From NCBI RefSeq assembly GCF_000747155.1, contig NZ_AVCK01000011.1, positions 1-64,000 of the forward strand: a stretch of DNA of 64,000 nt. The letters are read 5' to 3'. The translations under genes and the position numbers were made by a program. The notes beneath the pieces are model-generated. The model had not been told where the DNA came from. It did no database searches and worked only from the letters and a program-made list of their open reading frames with translations. Origin of the DNA: Arenimonas metalli CF5-1 (GTDB taxonomy: Bacteria; Pseudomonadota; Gammaproteobacteria; Xanthomonadales; Xanthomonadaceae). Shown here piece by piece: positions 10,145 to 19,183 of the stretch. The first letter of the stretch is position 1, and each line of letters starts with the position of its first letter.

Positions 10145-10812
10145 TCCGTGCGCGCGGCTTCAGCCTGATCGAAGTGCTGCTGGCCACCACGCTGCTGGCC
10201 GTCGGCATCGGGCTGGCTTTCGCCACGCTGCGCAACGCCACCGTCGCCACCAGCCGCGCCGAGGACCTGGCGCAGCGCAACGAGCGCCTGCGCGCGGTGC
10301 AGGCCTTCGTGCGGCGCCAGGTCGAGGACGCGCTGCCGCTGCCGATCGAGCCCGACGACGGCACCGGCACGCCGGTCTTCTTCGAAGCCGCGGAGGACGA
10401 ACTCAGGCTCGTGGCGCCGATGCCGGGCTACCTCTCGCGCGGCGGCCCGCACCTGCAGACCTTCCGGCTCGTGCGCGAGGGCCGCGGGCTGCGGCTCGAA
10501 TTCCAGCACCAGCAGCTCACGCCCGACGGCCCGCTGGAGAACGAGCGCGAGCCGGAAGTGCTGCTCGACGGCATCGCCGACGGTGGCTTCGCCTTCCGCA
10601 CGCTCGACGACAACGGCAAGCCCGGCGCCTGGACGCCGCGCTGGGACGCGCCGCAGACGATGCCGCGCCTGGTGCGGCTGGAGCTGCGCATGGCCGACGA
10701 GCGCGCGAGCTTCCCGGCCCTCGTCGCGGCGCCGCGCCAGGCTGCGTCGCTGGTGGCCGGCTGGGGCGGCGCGCCGATCGATGGCTACCCGCAGCCCGGG
10801 GACACGCAGTGA
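10141..10812 (+). CDS. gspJ: Minor pseudopilin GspJ
   Basis: 223 residues from ATG 10141, with leader MIRARG and processed start FSLIEVLLATTLLAVG (Glu5). The frame extends far upstream, but this ATG overlaps the gspI stop and gives the correct prepilin N-terminus. The size fits GspJ, the largest of the GspH-I-J group. The stop overlaps the GTG of gspK. Confidence 0.9.
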   Translation: MIRARGFSLIEVLLATTLLAVGIGLAFATLRNATVATSRAEDLAQRNERLRAVQAFVRRQVEDALPLPIEPDDGTGTPVFFEAAEDELRLVAPMPGYLSRGGPHLQTFRLVREGRGLRLEFQHQQLTPDGPLENEREPEVLLDGIADGGFAFRTLDDNGKPGAWTPRWDAPQTMPRLVRLELRMADERASFPALVAAPRQAASLVAGWGGAPIDGYPQPGDTQ

Positions 10813-11690
10813 GCCGCGCCAGCCGGGGCGCCGCGCTGCTGCTGGTGCTGTGGATGCTGCTGCTGATGGCGGGGCTGATCGCGGTGTTCGCGCTCGGTAC
10901 CCGCACCGAGGCCCTGCAGGGCAGCGCCCTGCGCCAGAACGCGGCCGCGCGCCTCGCCGCCGAAGCCGGCATCGAATTGGCGGCGATGCGCCTCGTCGAG
11001 CCCGATCCGGCCGCGCGCTGGGTGCCGGACGGGCGTCCGCAGCGCTTCAGCTTCGACGACCACCAGGTCGAAGTGCTGGTGCAGGACGAGGCCGCCAAGA
11101 TGGACCTCAACGCCACCGACGCCGCCCAGCTGGCGGCGCTGATGGGCTGGCTGGGCGTCGAGCCCGCGCGCGCCGAGCGGCTGGCCGGCGTGATCCAGGA
11201 CTGGCGTGATGCCGACAGCCTGCTGGCGGTGTCCGGCGGCGCCGAGGACCGCGACTACGCCGCCGCCGGCCTCGAGTACGGCGCCAAGGACCAGCCCTTC
11301 ACCACGCTGGGCGAACTCCAGCAGCTGCTCGGCATGGACACCGCGACCTACCGGCTGCTGGTGCCGCACGTCACCATCCACACCGCGATGCCGCGGCCCG
11401 AGCCGGGCTTCGCGCAGCTGCCGGTGCTGCAGGCGATGGGCCTGACGCCGGCCCAGGCAGCCGAACTGCTGGCCCTGCGCCAGGCCTGGCGCCCGGGCCT
11501 GCCGCTGCCGCGCCTGCCCGACGGCAGCACCCTCGCGGTGGCGGGGTCGGGAACGTATAGTGTGGCCAGCCGCGCCACCCGTCCGGACGGCACCCTCGTC
11601 GAGGTCCACGCCACGCTCCGAATGGGCGCGGGGTCGGGCTTCGGACAACTGTATGCCCCGCTGGCCTGGCGGACGGGAGAACCTTACTGA
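10809..11690 (+). CDS. gspK: Minor pseudopilin GspK
   Basis: 293 residues from GTG 10809 (GTGA overlap with gspJ). The leader ends ASRG|AALLLVLWMLLL; position 5 is Leu, not Glu, as is characteristic of GspK, the cap of the pseudopilus tip. The large alpha-helical domain carries LNATDAAQLAALMGWLGV and the DWRDADSLLAVSGGAEDRDY region of the family. The stop overlaps the gspL start by 1 nt. Confidence 0.92.
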   Translation: MSRASRGAALLLVLWMLLLMAGLIAVFALGTRTEALQGSALRQNAAARLAAEAGIELAAMRLVEPDPAARWVPDGRPQRFSFDDHQVEVLVQDEAAKMDLNATDAAQLAALMGWLGVEPARAERLAGVIQDWRDADSLLAVSGGAEDRDYAAAGLEYGAKDQPFTTLGELQQLLGMDTATYRLLVPHVTIHTAMPRPEPGFAQLPVLQAMGLTPAQAAELLALRQAWRPGLPLPRLPDGSTLAVAGSGTYSVASRATRPDGTLVEVHATLRMGAGSGFGQLYAPLAWRTGEPY

Positions 11691-12814
11691 TGCCCGCCGC
11701 CGATCGCCTGTCCACCCTCATCGATCCCCTCAAGTTGCGGCTGGCGCGGAGCACGCTCCCGGCCCGGCTGCGCGAGGCCGTGCTGTCGACATTGCCGGCG
11801 TCCTGGCGCGACCGGATCGCCGACGAAGCGCGGCACCTGTGCCTGTCGCGCCACGGCGACGAACTCTCCCTGCTGGCCGCCGGCCACCGCGGCGACACCC
11901 GGCTGGGCGAGGTGCCGCTCGAGACGCCGCTGCTGGACGAACTCCGCGCGCGCGCCGACGCCAGCGGCACCCCGCGCTGGCTGCTGCTGCCCGCCGCCGG
12001 CGTGCTTCGCCGCGTGCTCACCCTGCCGGCCGCCGCCGAGCCGCGCCTGCGCGAAGTGCTGGCCTTCGAGCTCGACCGGCAGACGCCGTTCTCCGCCGAC
12101 CAGGTCAGCTTCGAGGGCCGCGTGCTGTCGCGCGACCTGGCCGCGCAGCAGCTGCGGGTCGAGCTGCTGGTGCTGCCGCGCGCCCGGCTCGACGACGAGC
12201 TCGCCGCGATCGGCCCGCTGGCGCAGGGCCTGGCCGGCGTCGACGTGGTCGAGGCCGATGGCCGCCGCCTCGGCCTGAACCTCCTGCCCGACGCCGCCCG
12301 CGCGCGGGGCCGCGATCCCGTGCGCCGCCTGCATCTCGCCTTGGCCGCGGTGGCCGTGGTGGGCCTGTTCGGCACGCTGCTGCTCACCCTGCACAACCGC
12401 AGCGAGCGCCGCGACGAACTGCGCGCCCTGGTCGCCACCGCCAACGACCAGGCCCGCGAGGCGCGCCTGCTGCGCAACCAGCTGGTGTCGTCGGCGCAGG
12501 CCGCGAACTTCCTGGCCGCTACCCGCGCCAGCCGCCCGACCATGCTCGAAGTGATGGACGAGCTGACCAAGCGCATTCCCGACGACACCTCGCTCGACAA
12601 GCTCGCGATCACCGGCGACCAGCTGGTGATGGTCGGCCAGAGCCGCGCCGCGCCCGCGCTGGTGGCGCTGCTGCAGGCGTCGCCGCTGGTCACCGACCCC
12701 GCGCTGTCGGGCGTGGTGCAGTCGGATCCGCGCACCGGCCGCGACCGTTTCACCCTGACCGCGCGCGTGGTGAACGCCACTGCCGGCGAGGAGGGCGACG
12801 ATGCCGGCCGCTGA
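11690..12814 (+). CDS. gspL: Type II secretion protein GspL
   Basis: 374 residues. The N-terminal cytoplasmic actin-like domain (about 1-205) recruits GspE. One membrane helix follows at about 215-235 (LALAAVAVVGLFGTLLLTL), then a periplasmic ferredoxin-like domain. The overall plan is the fused PilM/PilN type of XpsL. ATG 11690 overlaps the gspK TGA, and the 3' end overlaps gspM by 14 nt. Confidence 0.88.
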   Translation: MPAADRLSTLIDPLKLRLARSTLPARLREAVLSTLPASWRDRIADEARHLCLSRHGDELSLLAAGHRGDTRLGEVPLETPLLDELRARADASGTPRWLLLPAAGVLRRVLTLPAAAEPRLREVLAFELDRQTPFSADQVSFEGRVLSRDLAAQQLRVELLVLPRARLDDELAAIGPLAQGLAGVDVVEADGRRLGLNLLPDAARARGRDPVRRLHLALAAVAVVGLFGTLLLTLHNRSERRDELRALVATANDQAREARLLRNQLVSSAQAANFLAATRASRPTMLEVMDELTKRIPDDTSLDKLAITGDQLVMVGQSRAAPALVALLQASPLVTDPALSGVVQSDPRTGRDRFTLTARVVNATAGEEGDDAGR

Positions 12815-13388
12815 GCGCCTGAAGCTGCTGGGCGGCGCCGCGCTGGCCGCGGTGCTCGCCTATTTCCTGCTGCTGCACTGGTGGTGGACGGCGCCGATGC
12901 TCGCGATGGGCGACGAGATCGCCGAACTGCGCGACCAGGAGCTGGCGCTGCGCGAGGAAATCGCCCAGCGCCCGGTGCTCGAGAGCGAGCTGGCGCGCGT
13001 GCGCGAGTTCGAGCAGGGCAACCCGGGCTTCCTGCCCGAGACCAACCGCCAGCTGGCCACCGCCGCGCTCGTGCAGCGGCTCGAGGCGGTGATCGCCGAG
13101 GCCAGCCCGCAGCCCGGCCGCTGCCAGATCACCGCGCGCACGCCGACCGAGTCGCGCGTCGAGGAGCCCTTCGTGCGCGCCACCGTGCAGGTGCGCCTGC
13201 GCTGCGGCATGGCCGAGCTGGGCGCCGTGCTGCACGCGCTCGAGAGCGGCAGCCCGCAGCTGTTCGTCGACAACCTCGACCTGCTGTCGCGCCGCAGCTA
13301 TCTGGCTGCGGGTCCGGAAGGCGGCGGCATCGACGTGAGCTTCGATCTTTACGGTTACCTGACCACGCCCGCCGGGGGTGCGCCGTGA
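12801..13388 (+). CDS. gspM: Type II secretion protein GspM
   Basis: 195 residues. A membrane helix near the N-terminus (about 10-28) is followed by a heptad-rich coiled stretch (about 34-70) and a small periplasmic domain. GspM proteins are poorly conserved. The assignment rests on this architecture and on its place between gspL and gspN, matching XpsL-M-N. Confidence 0.82.
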   Translation: MPAAERLKLLGGAALAAVLAYFLLLHWWWTAPMLAMGDEIAELRDQELALREEIAQRPVLESELARVREFEQGNPGFLPETNRQLATAALVQRLEAVIAEASPQPGRCQITARTPTESRVEEPFVRATVQVRLRCGMAELGAVLHALESGSPQLFVDNLDLLSRRSYLAAGPEGGGIDVSFDLYGYLTTPAGGAP

Positions 13389-14164
13389 TCGCGCGCCTTC
13401 GCCCGGCCGGCGCGGTGCTGGCGGCGGTGGCGGCCTGGGCCGTCGGCCTGCTGCTGCTGGCCGTGGCGGGACTCGGTGGCCGCGTCGGCCTGCATCCGGG
13501 CAACGCCGCGCTGGCGCCGCCGGTGCCGCAGGTGCGCCTTGAAGCGGTGGGTTCGCGGCTTGGCCCCGCGCCCGATTACCTGGAGGTGGGCAACCGCCCG
13601 CTGCTCAACCCCGAGCGGCGCCCGCCGGCGATCGAGACCGGCGAGGGCGCCGGCGAGGCGCCGCTGGACGCCGAGCTCACCAGCATCCTGATCGCCGGCG
13701 ACGTCAAGCTGGCGATCCTGCAGTCGCGCGAGAACAACGCCAGCCGCCGCGTGCGCCTGGGCGAACTGGTCGAGGGCACGTCCTGGCGCCTGGTCGAGAT
13801 CGAACCGCGCCGCGCCGTGTTCGAAGGTCCCGAGGGTCGCCGCGAGATGGCGCTGCGCGTGTTCAGCGGCGTCGGTGGCGAACCCGTCACCCAGGTCGCT
13901 GCGCCCGTGGTGCCCGGGCGGCCGCCCGTCGCGACGCCGCCGCCGGCGTCCGGCGCGCCCGCCCCGGTCGCCGCCGCTCCCGGCGGGGCCGCCGCCGCGG
14001 CGCCGGGTCCCGCCCCGGTCGCCGAGCCCGCGCAGACCGCACCGGTGACGCCGGAACAGCAGGTGGAAGCCATCCGCCGACGCATCGAAGCCCGTCGCGC
14101 CCAGCGCGCCGCCGAAGCCGCCGCCGAGCAGGCGGCGCAGGACGGGACCAAACAGGTAGAGTGA
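13385..14164 (+). CDS. gspN: GspN/XpsN, GspC-like periplasmic clamp protein
   Basis: 259 residues from GTG 13385 (GTGA overlap with gspM); a longer frame reaches back to 12881 and is disregarded. One membrane helix (about 10-30) precedes a GspC-type homology region (about 95-165, LDAELTSILIAGDVKLAI through REMALRVF). A Pro/Ala-rich linker (about 175-225) and an Arg/Ala/Glu-rich C-terminal helix follow. No separate gspC exists in the operon. In Xanthomonas, XpsN takes the GspC role, linking the inner platform (XpsL/M) to the secretin XpsD, and the same is inferred here. Confidence 0.82.
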   Translation: MIARLRPAGAVLAAVAAWAVGLLLLAVAGLGGRVGLHPGNAALAPPVPQVRLEAVGSRLGPAPDYLEVGNRPLLNPERRPPAIETGEGAGEAPLDAELTSILIAGDVKLAILQSRENNASRRVRLGELVEGTSWRLVEIEPRRAVFEGPEGRREMALRVFSGVGGEPVTQVAAPVVPGRPPVATPPPASGAPAPVAAAPGGAAAAAPGPAPVAEPAQTAPVTPEQQVEAIRRRIEARRAQRAAEAAAEQAAQDGTKQVE

Positions 14165-14168
14165 CCCG

Positions 14169-16355
14169 ATGAAGAACACCCCGTCCCTGGCCCCCGCCCT
14201 CGGCCTCGCCCTGATCGTTTTCCTCACTGGCTGCGCCACCGCCGGCGGGCCGGTCATCCAGCGCGGCGCCGACCCGCTGGCCAATGCTCCCGCGCAGGCC
14301 GAGGCCGCGCCTGACGCCGCCGCGGCGGCCGGTGCCCAGGCCACCAGCGGCGCGATCATCACCCCCGGCACCGGCCAGGTCATCAACCAGCGCGTCGCGT
14401 CCTCGCCCCCGCCGGCGATCGAATCGACCGGCGAGGCCACCTTCAACTTCGAGGGCGAGTCGGTGCATGCGGTGGTCAAGGCCATCCTCGGCGACCTGCT
14501 GCAGCAGAACTACGTCATCGCGCCGGGCGTGCAGGGCCAGGTGACGCTGGCCACGCCGCGCCCGGTCAACGCCGCGCAGGCGCTGGGCCTGCTCGAGATG
14601 GTGCTGGGCTGGAACAACGCCCGCCTGATCTGGACCGACGGCCGCTACAACGTGGTGCCCGCCGACCAGGCCCTGGCCGGCAACCTGTCGCCGCGCACCG
14701 GCGGCGTCGCCAACGCGCGCGGCTACGAGGTGCGCGCGGTGCCGCTGCAGTACATCTCGGCGGCCGAGATGAAGAAGGTGCTCGAACCCTACGCCCGCCC
14801 GAACGCGGTGGTGAACGTGGACGCCGCGCGCAACATGATCGTCGTCGCCGGCACCCGCGGCGAACTGCAGAACTACCTGCGCACGATCGAGATCTTCGAC
14901 GTCGACTGGCTGGCCGGCATGTCGGTGGGCGTGTTCCCGCTGCAGTCGTCCGAGGCGACGAAGATGGTGGACGAGCTCAACGCGGTGTTCGGCGAGGGCG
15001 GCAGCACCCCGGTCTCGGGCATGTTCCGCTTCATGCCGCTGGAAGGGCAGAACGCGGTGATGGTGATCACCCCGCAGGCGCGCTACCTGCGCGAGGCGCA
15101 GTCGTGGATCGAGCGGCTCGACGCCGGCGGCGGCGAAGGCGCGCGGCTGTACACCTACGAAGTGCTGTACATGAAGGCCGAGGACCTGGCCGACCAGCTG
15201 TCGCAGGTCTTCGGTGGCCAGGGCGGCAGCGGCGCTGGCGCCGACCGCGGCGGCCCGCCGTCGGTGATGCCGGGCCTGGAGCCGGTGCGCATCCGCTCGA
15301 TCGACACGCCGGCGGTGGACGCCGCCGACCCGAAGGCGCGCGCCGAGGGCGAGCGCGCCGCCAGCGCGGGCGGTGGCGCCGGGGCGTCCGGTGCTTCCGG
15401 CGGCGCCGACGGCATCGCGCTCGGCAGCGACGCCGATGTTTCCATCAGCGCGGTCGAGGAATCCAACGCCCTGCTGGTGCGGGCCACGCCCGGCCAGTGG
15501 GAATCGATCCGCCGCGCCATCGAGCGGCTCGACACCATGCCGCTGCAGGTGCACATCGAGGCGCAGGTGGTCGAGGTGCAGCTCACGGGCGAACTCAGCT
15601 ACGGCGTCAACTGGTTCTTCGAGAACGCGGTCGAGGACGCCGACCTGCCGAGCGCGGCGGGCCGCAGCATTTGGGGCGACATCGCGGGCTCCGTCGGTGC
15701 CGACGGCGTGGGCTGGACCTTCCTGGGCCGCAACGCCGCGGCCGTCATCACCGCGCTGGACTCGGTCTCGAACGTGCGCCTGCTGTCCACGCCTTCGGTG
15801 GTGGTGCGCAACAACGCCGAGGCCAAGCTCGACGTCGGCACCAAGATCCCGGTCAACAGCACCAGCTTCAACCCGATCACGGGAGACCCCGGCGTGGGCA
15901 ACGGCACCTTCACCCAGGTGCAGTACCTCGACACCGGCGTGATCCTGACCGTGACCCCGCGCATCAGCCGCGACGGCACCGTGTTCATGGAGATCGAGCA
16001 GGAGGTCAGCTCGCCCGGCGCCGCGCGCCCCGACGACCCGACCGGCAACGTGCCGATCAACAAGCGCAGCCTGATCACCGAGGCGGCGATCAAGAGCGGC
16101 GAGACCGTGATGCTGGCCGGCCTGATCACCGAGGGCACCACCGACGGCAGCAGCGGCGTGCCCGGCCTGAGCCGGCTGCCGGTGATCGGCGGCCTGTTCG
16201 GCACCAAGACGCGCGATTCGAACCGCTCCGAGGTGATCATCCTGGTCACGCCGCGGGTGATCCGCGACCCGGCCGAGGCCCGCAAGCTGACGGACGAGTA
16301 CGGCGAGCGCTTCCGCGCCCTGGAGCCGCTGGGCAAGCCGCGCGACGACAATTGA
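14169..16355 (+). CDS. gspD: Type II secretion outer-membrane secretin GspD (lipoprotein)
   Basis: 728 residues. The signal peptide ends in lipobox LTGC with Cys22, so it is probably a lipoprotein, as XpsD is. The N0 domain (about 95-165) and N1-N3 domains follow, with a Gly/Ala-rich low-complexity insert in N3 (about 355-420). The C-terminal secretin domain contains VRLLSTPSVVVRNNAEA and the signature LSRLPVIGGLFGTK. It forms the multimeric outer-membrane channel. Unlike many T2SS operons, gspD is last rather than near the start, as in xps. Confidence 0.96.
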   Translation: MKNTPSLAPALGLALIVFLTGCATAGGPVIQRGADPLANAPAQAEAAPDAAAAAGAQATSGAIITPGTGQVINQRVASSPPPAIESTGEATFNFEGESVHAVVKAILGDLLQQNYVIAPGVQGQVTLATPRPVNAAQALGLLEMVLGWNNARLIWTDGRYNVVPADQALAGNLSPRTGGVANARGYEVRAVPLQYISAAEMKKVLEPYARPNAVVNVDAARNMIVVAGTRGELQNYLRTIEIFDVDWLAGMSVGVFPLQSSEATKMVDELNAVFGEGGSTPVSGMFRFMPLEGQNAVMVITPQARYLREAQSWIERLDAGGGEGARLYTYEVLYMKAEDLADQLSQVFGGQGGSGAGADRGGPPSVMPGLEPVRIRSIDTPAVDAADPKARAEGERAASAGGGAGASGASGGADGIALGSDADVSISAVEESNALLVRATPGQWESIRRAIERLDTMPLQVHIEAQVVEVQLTGELSYGVNWFFENAVEDADLPSAAGRSIWGDIAGSVGADGVGWTFLGRNAAAVITALDSVSNVRLLSTPSVVVRNNAEAKLDVGTKIPVNSTSFNPITGDPGVGNGTFTQVQYLDTGVILTVTPRISRDGTVFMEIEQEVSSPGAARPDDPTGNVPINKRSLITEAAIKSGETVMLAGLITEGTTDGSSGVPGLSRLPVIGGLFGTKTRDSNRSEVIILVTPRVIRDPAEARKLTDEYGERFRALEPLGKPRDDN

Positions 16356-16362
16356 GTTCGTG

Positions 16363-17133
16363 ATGGGCCCGGTCGTTTCCGCCGTCTTCCGCGAGCTGCT
16401 GCGCCGCGAGCTCGAGGAGCGCTACCGCGGCAGCGTGCTGGGCACGGCCTGGCTGCTGCTGTTGCCGGTGCTGCAGCTGGCGGTGCTGGCCTGGGTCTTC
16501 GGCCACCTGCTGCCGGCGCGCGCGCAGACCGGCGACCTGCCGTTCGTGGCCTTCCTCGCGCTGGGGATGTGGCCCTGGAACCTGTTCGCGAATGCCGCCA
16601 ACCGCGGCGTCACCGCGCTCACCGACAACGCGGCGCTGATCGGCAAGGTCACGGTGCCGCACCGGCTCTACGTGGACGTGCGCGTGGTCGCCTGCGCCCT
16701 GGTCGACCTGGCCGGGCTGGCGCTGGTGCTGGCCGTGCTGCTCGCCTTCGGCGTCGGCATCACGCTGGCCGGGCTGCCGGCGGCGCTGGCCGCGCTGGCG
16801 GTGATCGGCGTGCTTGCGCTGGCGGCGGCGCGGCTGCTGGCGGTGCTGCAGGTGTTCCTGCGCGACATCGCCGCGGTGACCGGGCAGGTGCTGACGCTCG
16901 GTTTCTTCCTGACGCCGATCCTCTACGACCGCAGCCTGCTGCCGGCGGCCGCGGCCTTCTGGCTGGGCCTGAACCCGATGGCCGCGCCGGTGGAGGCCGT
17001 GCGCCGCGCGCTCACCGGGCAGGCGCCGGACTGGCTGGCGCTGGGCGGCTCGCTGGCGGTGGCGCTGGCGCTGCTGTGGCTGGCCAACGAGCTGTTCCGG
17101 CGCGCGCGCAGCCACCTGGAGGATTTCCTGTGA
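16363..17133 (+). CDS. ABC-2 type polysaccharide/polyol-phosphate export permease (Wzm-like)
   Basis: 256 residues from ATG 16363 (GTG 16360 gives one more). The N-terminus LLRRELEERYRGSVLGTAWLL is the typical start of O-antigen/teichoic-acid exporter permeases, with six predicted membrane segments and a LGFFLTPILYD motif near the fourth. It pairs with the ATPase that overlaps its stop by 4 nt. It begins only 7 nt after gspD, so it is probably co-transcribed with the T2SS genes. Confidence 0.88.
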   Translation: MGPVVSAVFRELLRRELEERYRGSVLGTAWLLLLPVLQLAVLAWVFGHLLPARAQTGDLPFVAFLALGMWPWNLFANAANRGVTALTDNAALIGKVTVPHRLYVDVRVVACALVDLAGLALVLAVLLAFGVGITLAGLPAALAALAVIGVLALAAARLLAVLQVFLRDIAAVTGQVLTLGFFLTPILYDRSLLPAAAAFWLGLNPMAAPVEAVRRALTGQAPDWLALGGSLAVALALLWLANELFRRARSHLEDFL

Positions 17134-18323
17134 GCGCCGGGCCGCTGGTGCGGGCGAACGGCCTGGCCAAGCGCTACCCGGTGCTGGGCCACCGCGGCGA
17201 CCGCCTCGCCGCGCTCTGGGACGTGCTGCGCGGCCGCCGGCCGCGCCGCGTCGCCGAGGTGCTGCAGGACATCAGCTTCGAAGTGATGCCCGGCCAGTCG
17301 CTGGCCATCATCGGCGAGAACGGCGCCGGCAAGTCCACCCTGCTCAAGCTGGTCACCGGCGTGCTCACGCCGAGCGCCGGCACGGTCGAAACGCGCGGCA
17401 GCATCGGCGCGCTGCTCGAGCTTGGCGCCGGCTTCCACCCCGAGCTCAGCGGCCGCGACAACGTCCGCCTCGCGGCCGCGCTGCACGGCATCGACGCCGC
17501 CACGCTGGCGCAGAAGCTGCCGGAGATCGAGGCCTTCGCCGACATCGGCCGCTACCTCGACGAGCCGGTGAAGCATTACTCGTCCGGCATGGTGGTGCGC
17601 CTGGGCTTCGCCGTGATCGCCGCGGTGCGGCCGGCGCTGCTGATCACCGACGAGGTGCTGGCGGTGGGCGACGAGAACTTCCAGCGCAAGTGCATCCGCT
17701 GGCTCGACGAGTACCTGGCCGGCGGCGGCACGCTGCTGCTGGTGTCGCACAGCATCTACCACGTGCAGAAGCTCTGCCGCCGGGCGATCTGGCTCGAGGG
17801 CGGGCGGATCGCCGCGCAGGGCGACGTGTTCGAGGTCAGCCAGCGCTACCTGGCCGCGCAGGAGGCGCGCCGCGCCGGCGAGCAGGCGGTCGAAGCGCCC
17901 GTGGCCGGCCTGCCCGAGTACCGGGTGGAATCGGTGGCCATCAACGGCGTGCCCGGCACCGGCGCGGTGGCCGTGGCGATGGGCGACGCGCTGGAGCAGG
18001 ACGTGGTGATCCACAGCCGCGACGGCCTGCCGCCGGTGATGCTCAACGGCTGGGTTCGCGCCGACGGCACGCCCGTCTACGGCGTGAGCTCGGAGATGGA
18101 CGCGGTGCCGGCGCAAGCGCTAGGCAATGGCCGGTTCCGCTTCCGCCTCGTGTTCGACCCGCTGACCCTGCTGCCCGGCAGCTACCGCCTGCGCACGAGC
18201 GCGCTCGATGGCGAGGGGCTGCGGCTGTTCGACACGGTCGATCGCGAAGTCACGGTCACCGGCGCCGCTCGTGAATACGGCCTGGCGCGCCTGCCGCATG
18301 CCTGGCGCGGGGAGGGCGCATGA
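17130..18323 (+). CDS. Polysaccharide export ABC ATPase with C-terminal substrate-binding domain (Wzt-like)
   Basis: 397 residues from GTG 17130. The ATPase domain (1 to about 250) has Walker A GENGAGKS (62-69), signature YSSGMVVRLGFA and Walker B LLITDEVLAVGD. Residues from about 265 on form a beta-rich C-terminal domain like the Wzt carbohydrate-binding domain, which in O9a-type systems recognises the finished end of the glycan. That suggests export of a capped, specific polymer, but the polymer is unknown. It sits between Wzm and a glycosyltransferase, with 4-nt overlaps on both sides. Confidence 0.88.
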   Translation: MSAGPLVRANGLAKRYPVLGHRGDRLAALWDVLRGRRPRRVAEVLQDISFEVMPGQSLAIIGENGAGKSTLLKLVTGVLTPSAGTVETRGSIGALLELGAGFHPELSGRDNVRLAAALHGIDAATLAQKLPEIEAFADIGRYLDEPVKHYSSGMVVRLGFAVIAAVRPALLITDEVLAVGDENFQRKCIRWLDEYLAGGGTLLLVSHSIYHVQKLCRRAIWLEGGRIAAQGDVFEVSQRYLAAQEARRAGEQAVEAPVAGLPEYRVESVAINGVPGTGAVAVAMGDALEQDVVIHSRDGLPPVMLNGWVRADGTPVYGVSSEMDAVPAQALGNGRFRFRLVFDPLTLLPGSYRLRTSALDGEGLRLFDTVDREVTVTGAAREYGLARLPHAWRGEGA

Positions 18324-19174
18324 ACGCCGTGCCGGTCGTGGTGGTGCCGATCCACAATGCGCTCGAGGCGCTCGATGCCTGCCTGGCCGCGCTCGACCGC
18401 ACGCTGCCGCCCGGCAGCCCGGTGCTGCTGGCCGACGACGCCTCCACCGACCCGCGCATCGAACCGATGGCGCGCGGCTGGTGCGAGCGCAGCGCCCTGG
18501 CGGCCCGCTACGTGCGCCGCGAACACAACCTCGGTTTCCCGGCGAACTGCAACGCCGCCTTCGCCGAAACCGGCGAGGCCGACGTGGTGCTGCTCAACTC
18601 CGACACCGTGGTGACGACCGGCTGGCGCGACCAGCTGGTGCGCTGCGCCGCCAGCGACCCGCGCATCGCCACGATCACGCCGTGGTCGAACAACGCCGAG
18701 ATCTGCTCCTGGCCGCGATTCTGCGAGGACAACCCCGCGCCCGAGTTCCCCGACGCCATCGCCGAGGCCGCCGCCGGCCTGGCGCCGACCTATCCGGAGC
18801 TGCCGACGGCGGTGGGTTTCTGCATGTACCTGCGGCGCGCGGCGCTGCGCCAGATCGGCGACTTCGACGCCCGGACCTTCGGCCGCGGTTACGGCGAGGA
18901 GAACGACTTCTGCCTGCGCGCGGCGGCGATGGGCTGGCGCAACGTGTTGTGCGACACCGCCTACGTGGTCCACCACGGCGGCGCCTCCTTCGCGCCGCTG
19001 GACCTGGCGCCGGGCGGCGAGAACCTGGCGCGCCTGCTGGCGCGCTGGCCCGATTACAACGAGCGCGTGGCGCGTTTCATCATGGCGGACCCGCTGGCGC
19101 CGCGGCGGATCGCGCTGGAGCAGCGGCTGCAGTCGCTGGCGGCCGCGGGCCCGCAGCGGGACCTGTTCGGATAG
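18320..19174 (+). CDS. Family 2 glycosyltransferase
   Basis: 284 residues. GT-A fold start VVVVPIHNALEALDACLAAL; donor-site aspartates in LLADDASTD and VLLNSDTVV; acceptor/catalytic region RGYGEENDFCLRA. No membrane segment, so probably a cytoplasmic or peripheral enzyme that builds the glycan exported by the adjacent Wzm/Wzt pair. Sugar specificity cannot be read from sequence. ATG 18320 overlaps the end of the ATPase gene. Confidence 0.85.
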   Translation: MNAVPVVVVPIHNALEALDACLAALDRTLPPGSPVLLADDASTDPRIEPMARGWCERSALAARYVRREHNLGFPANCNAAFAETGEADVVLLNSDTVVTTGWRDQLVRCAASDPRIATITPWSNNAEICSWPRFCEDNPAPEFPDAIAEAAAGLAPTYPELPTAVGFCMYLRRAALRQIGDFDARTFGRGYGEENDFCLRAAAMGWRNVLCDTAYVVHHGGASFAPLDLAPGGENLARLLARWPDYNERVARFIMADPLAPRRIALEQRLQSLAAAGPQRDLFG

Positions 19175-19183
19175 CATTCGGCC

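Noticed and set aside
13385-14164. Calling this gene gspC
   Set aside because: It has a GspC-like homology region, but its position after gspM and its size and layout match XpsN/GspN of Xanthomonas; gspN was kept with the functional note.
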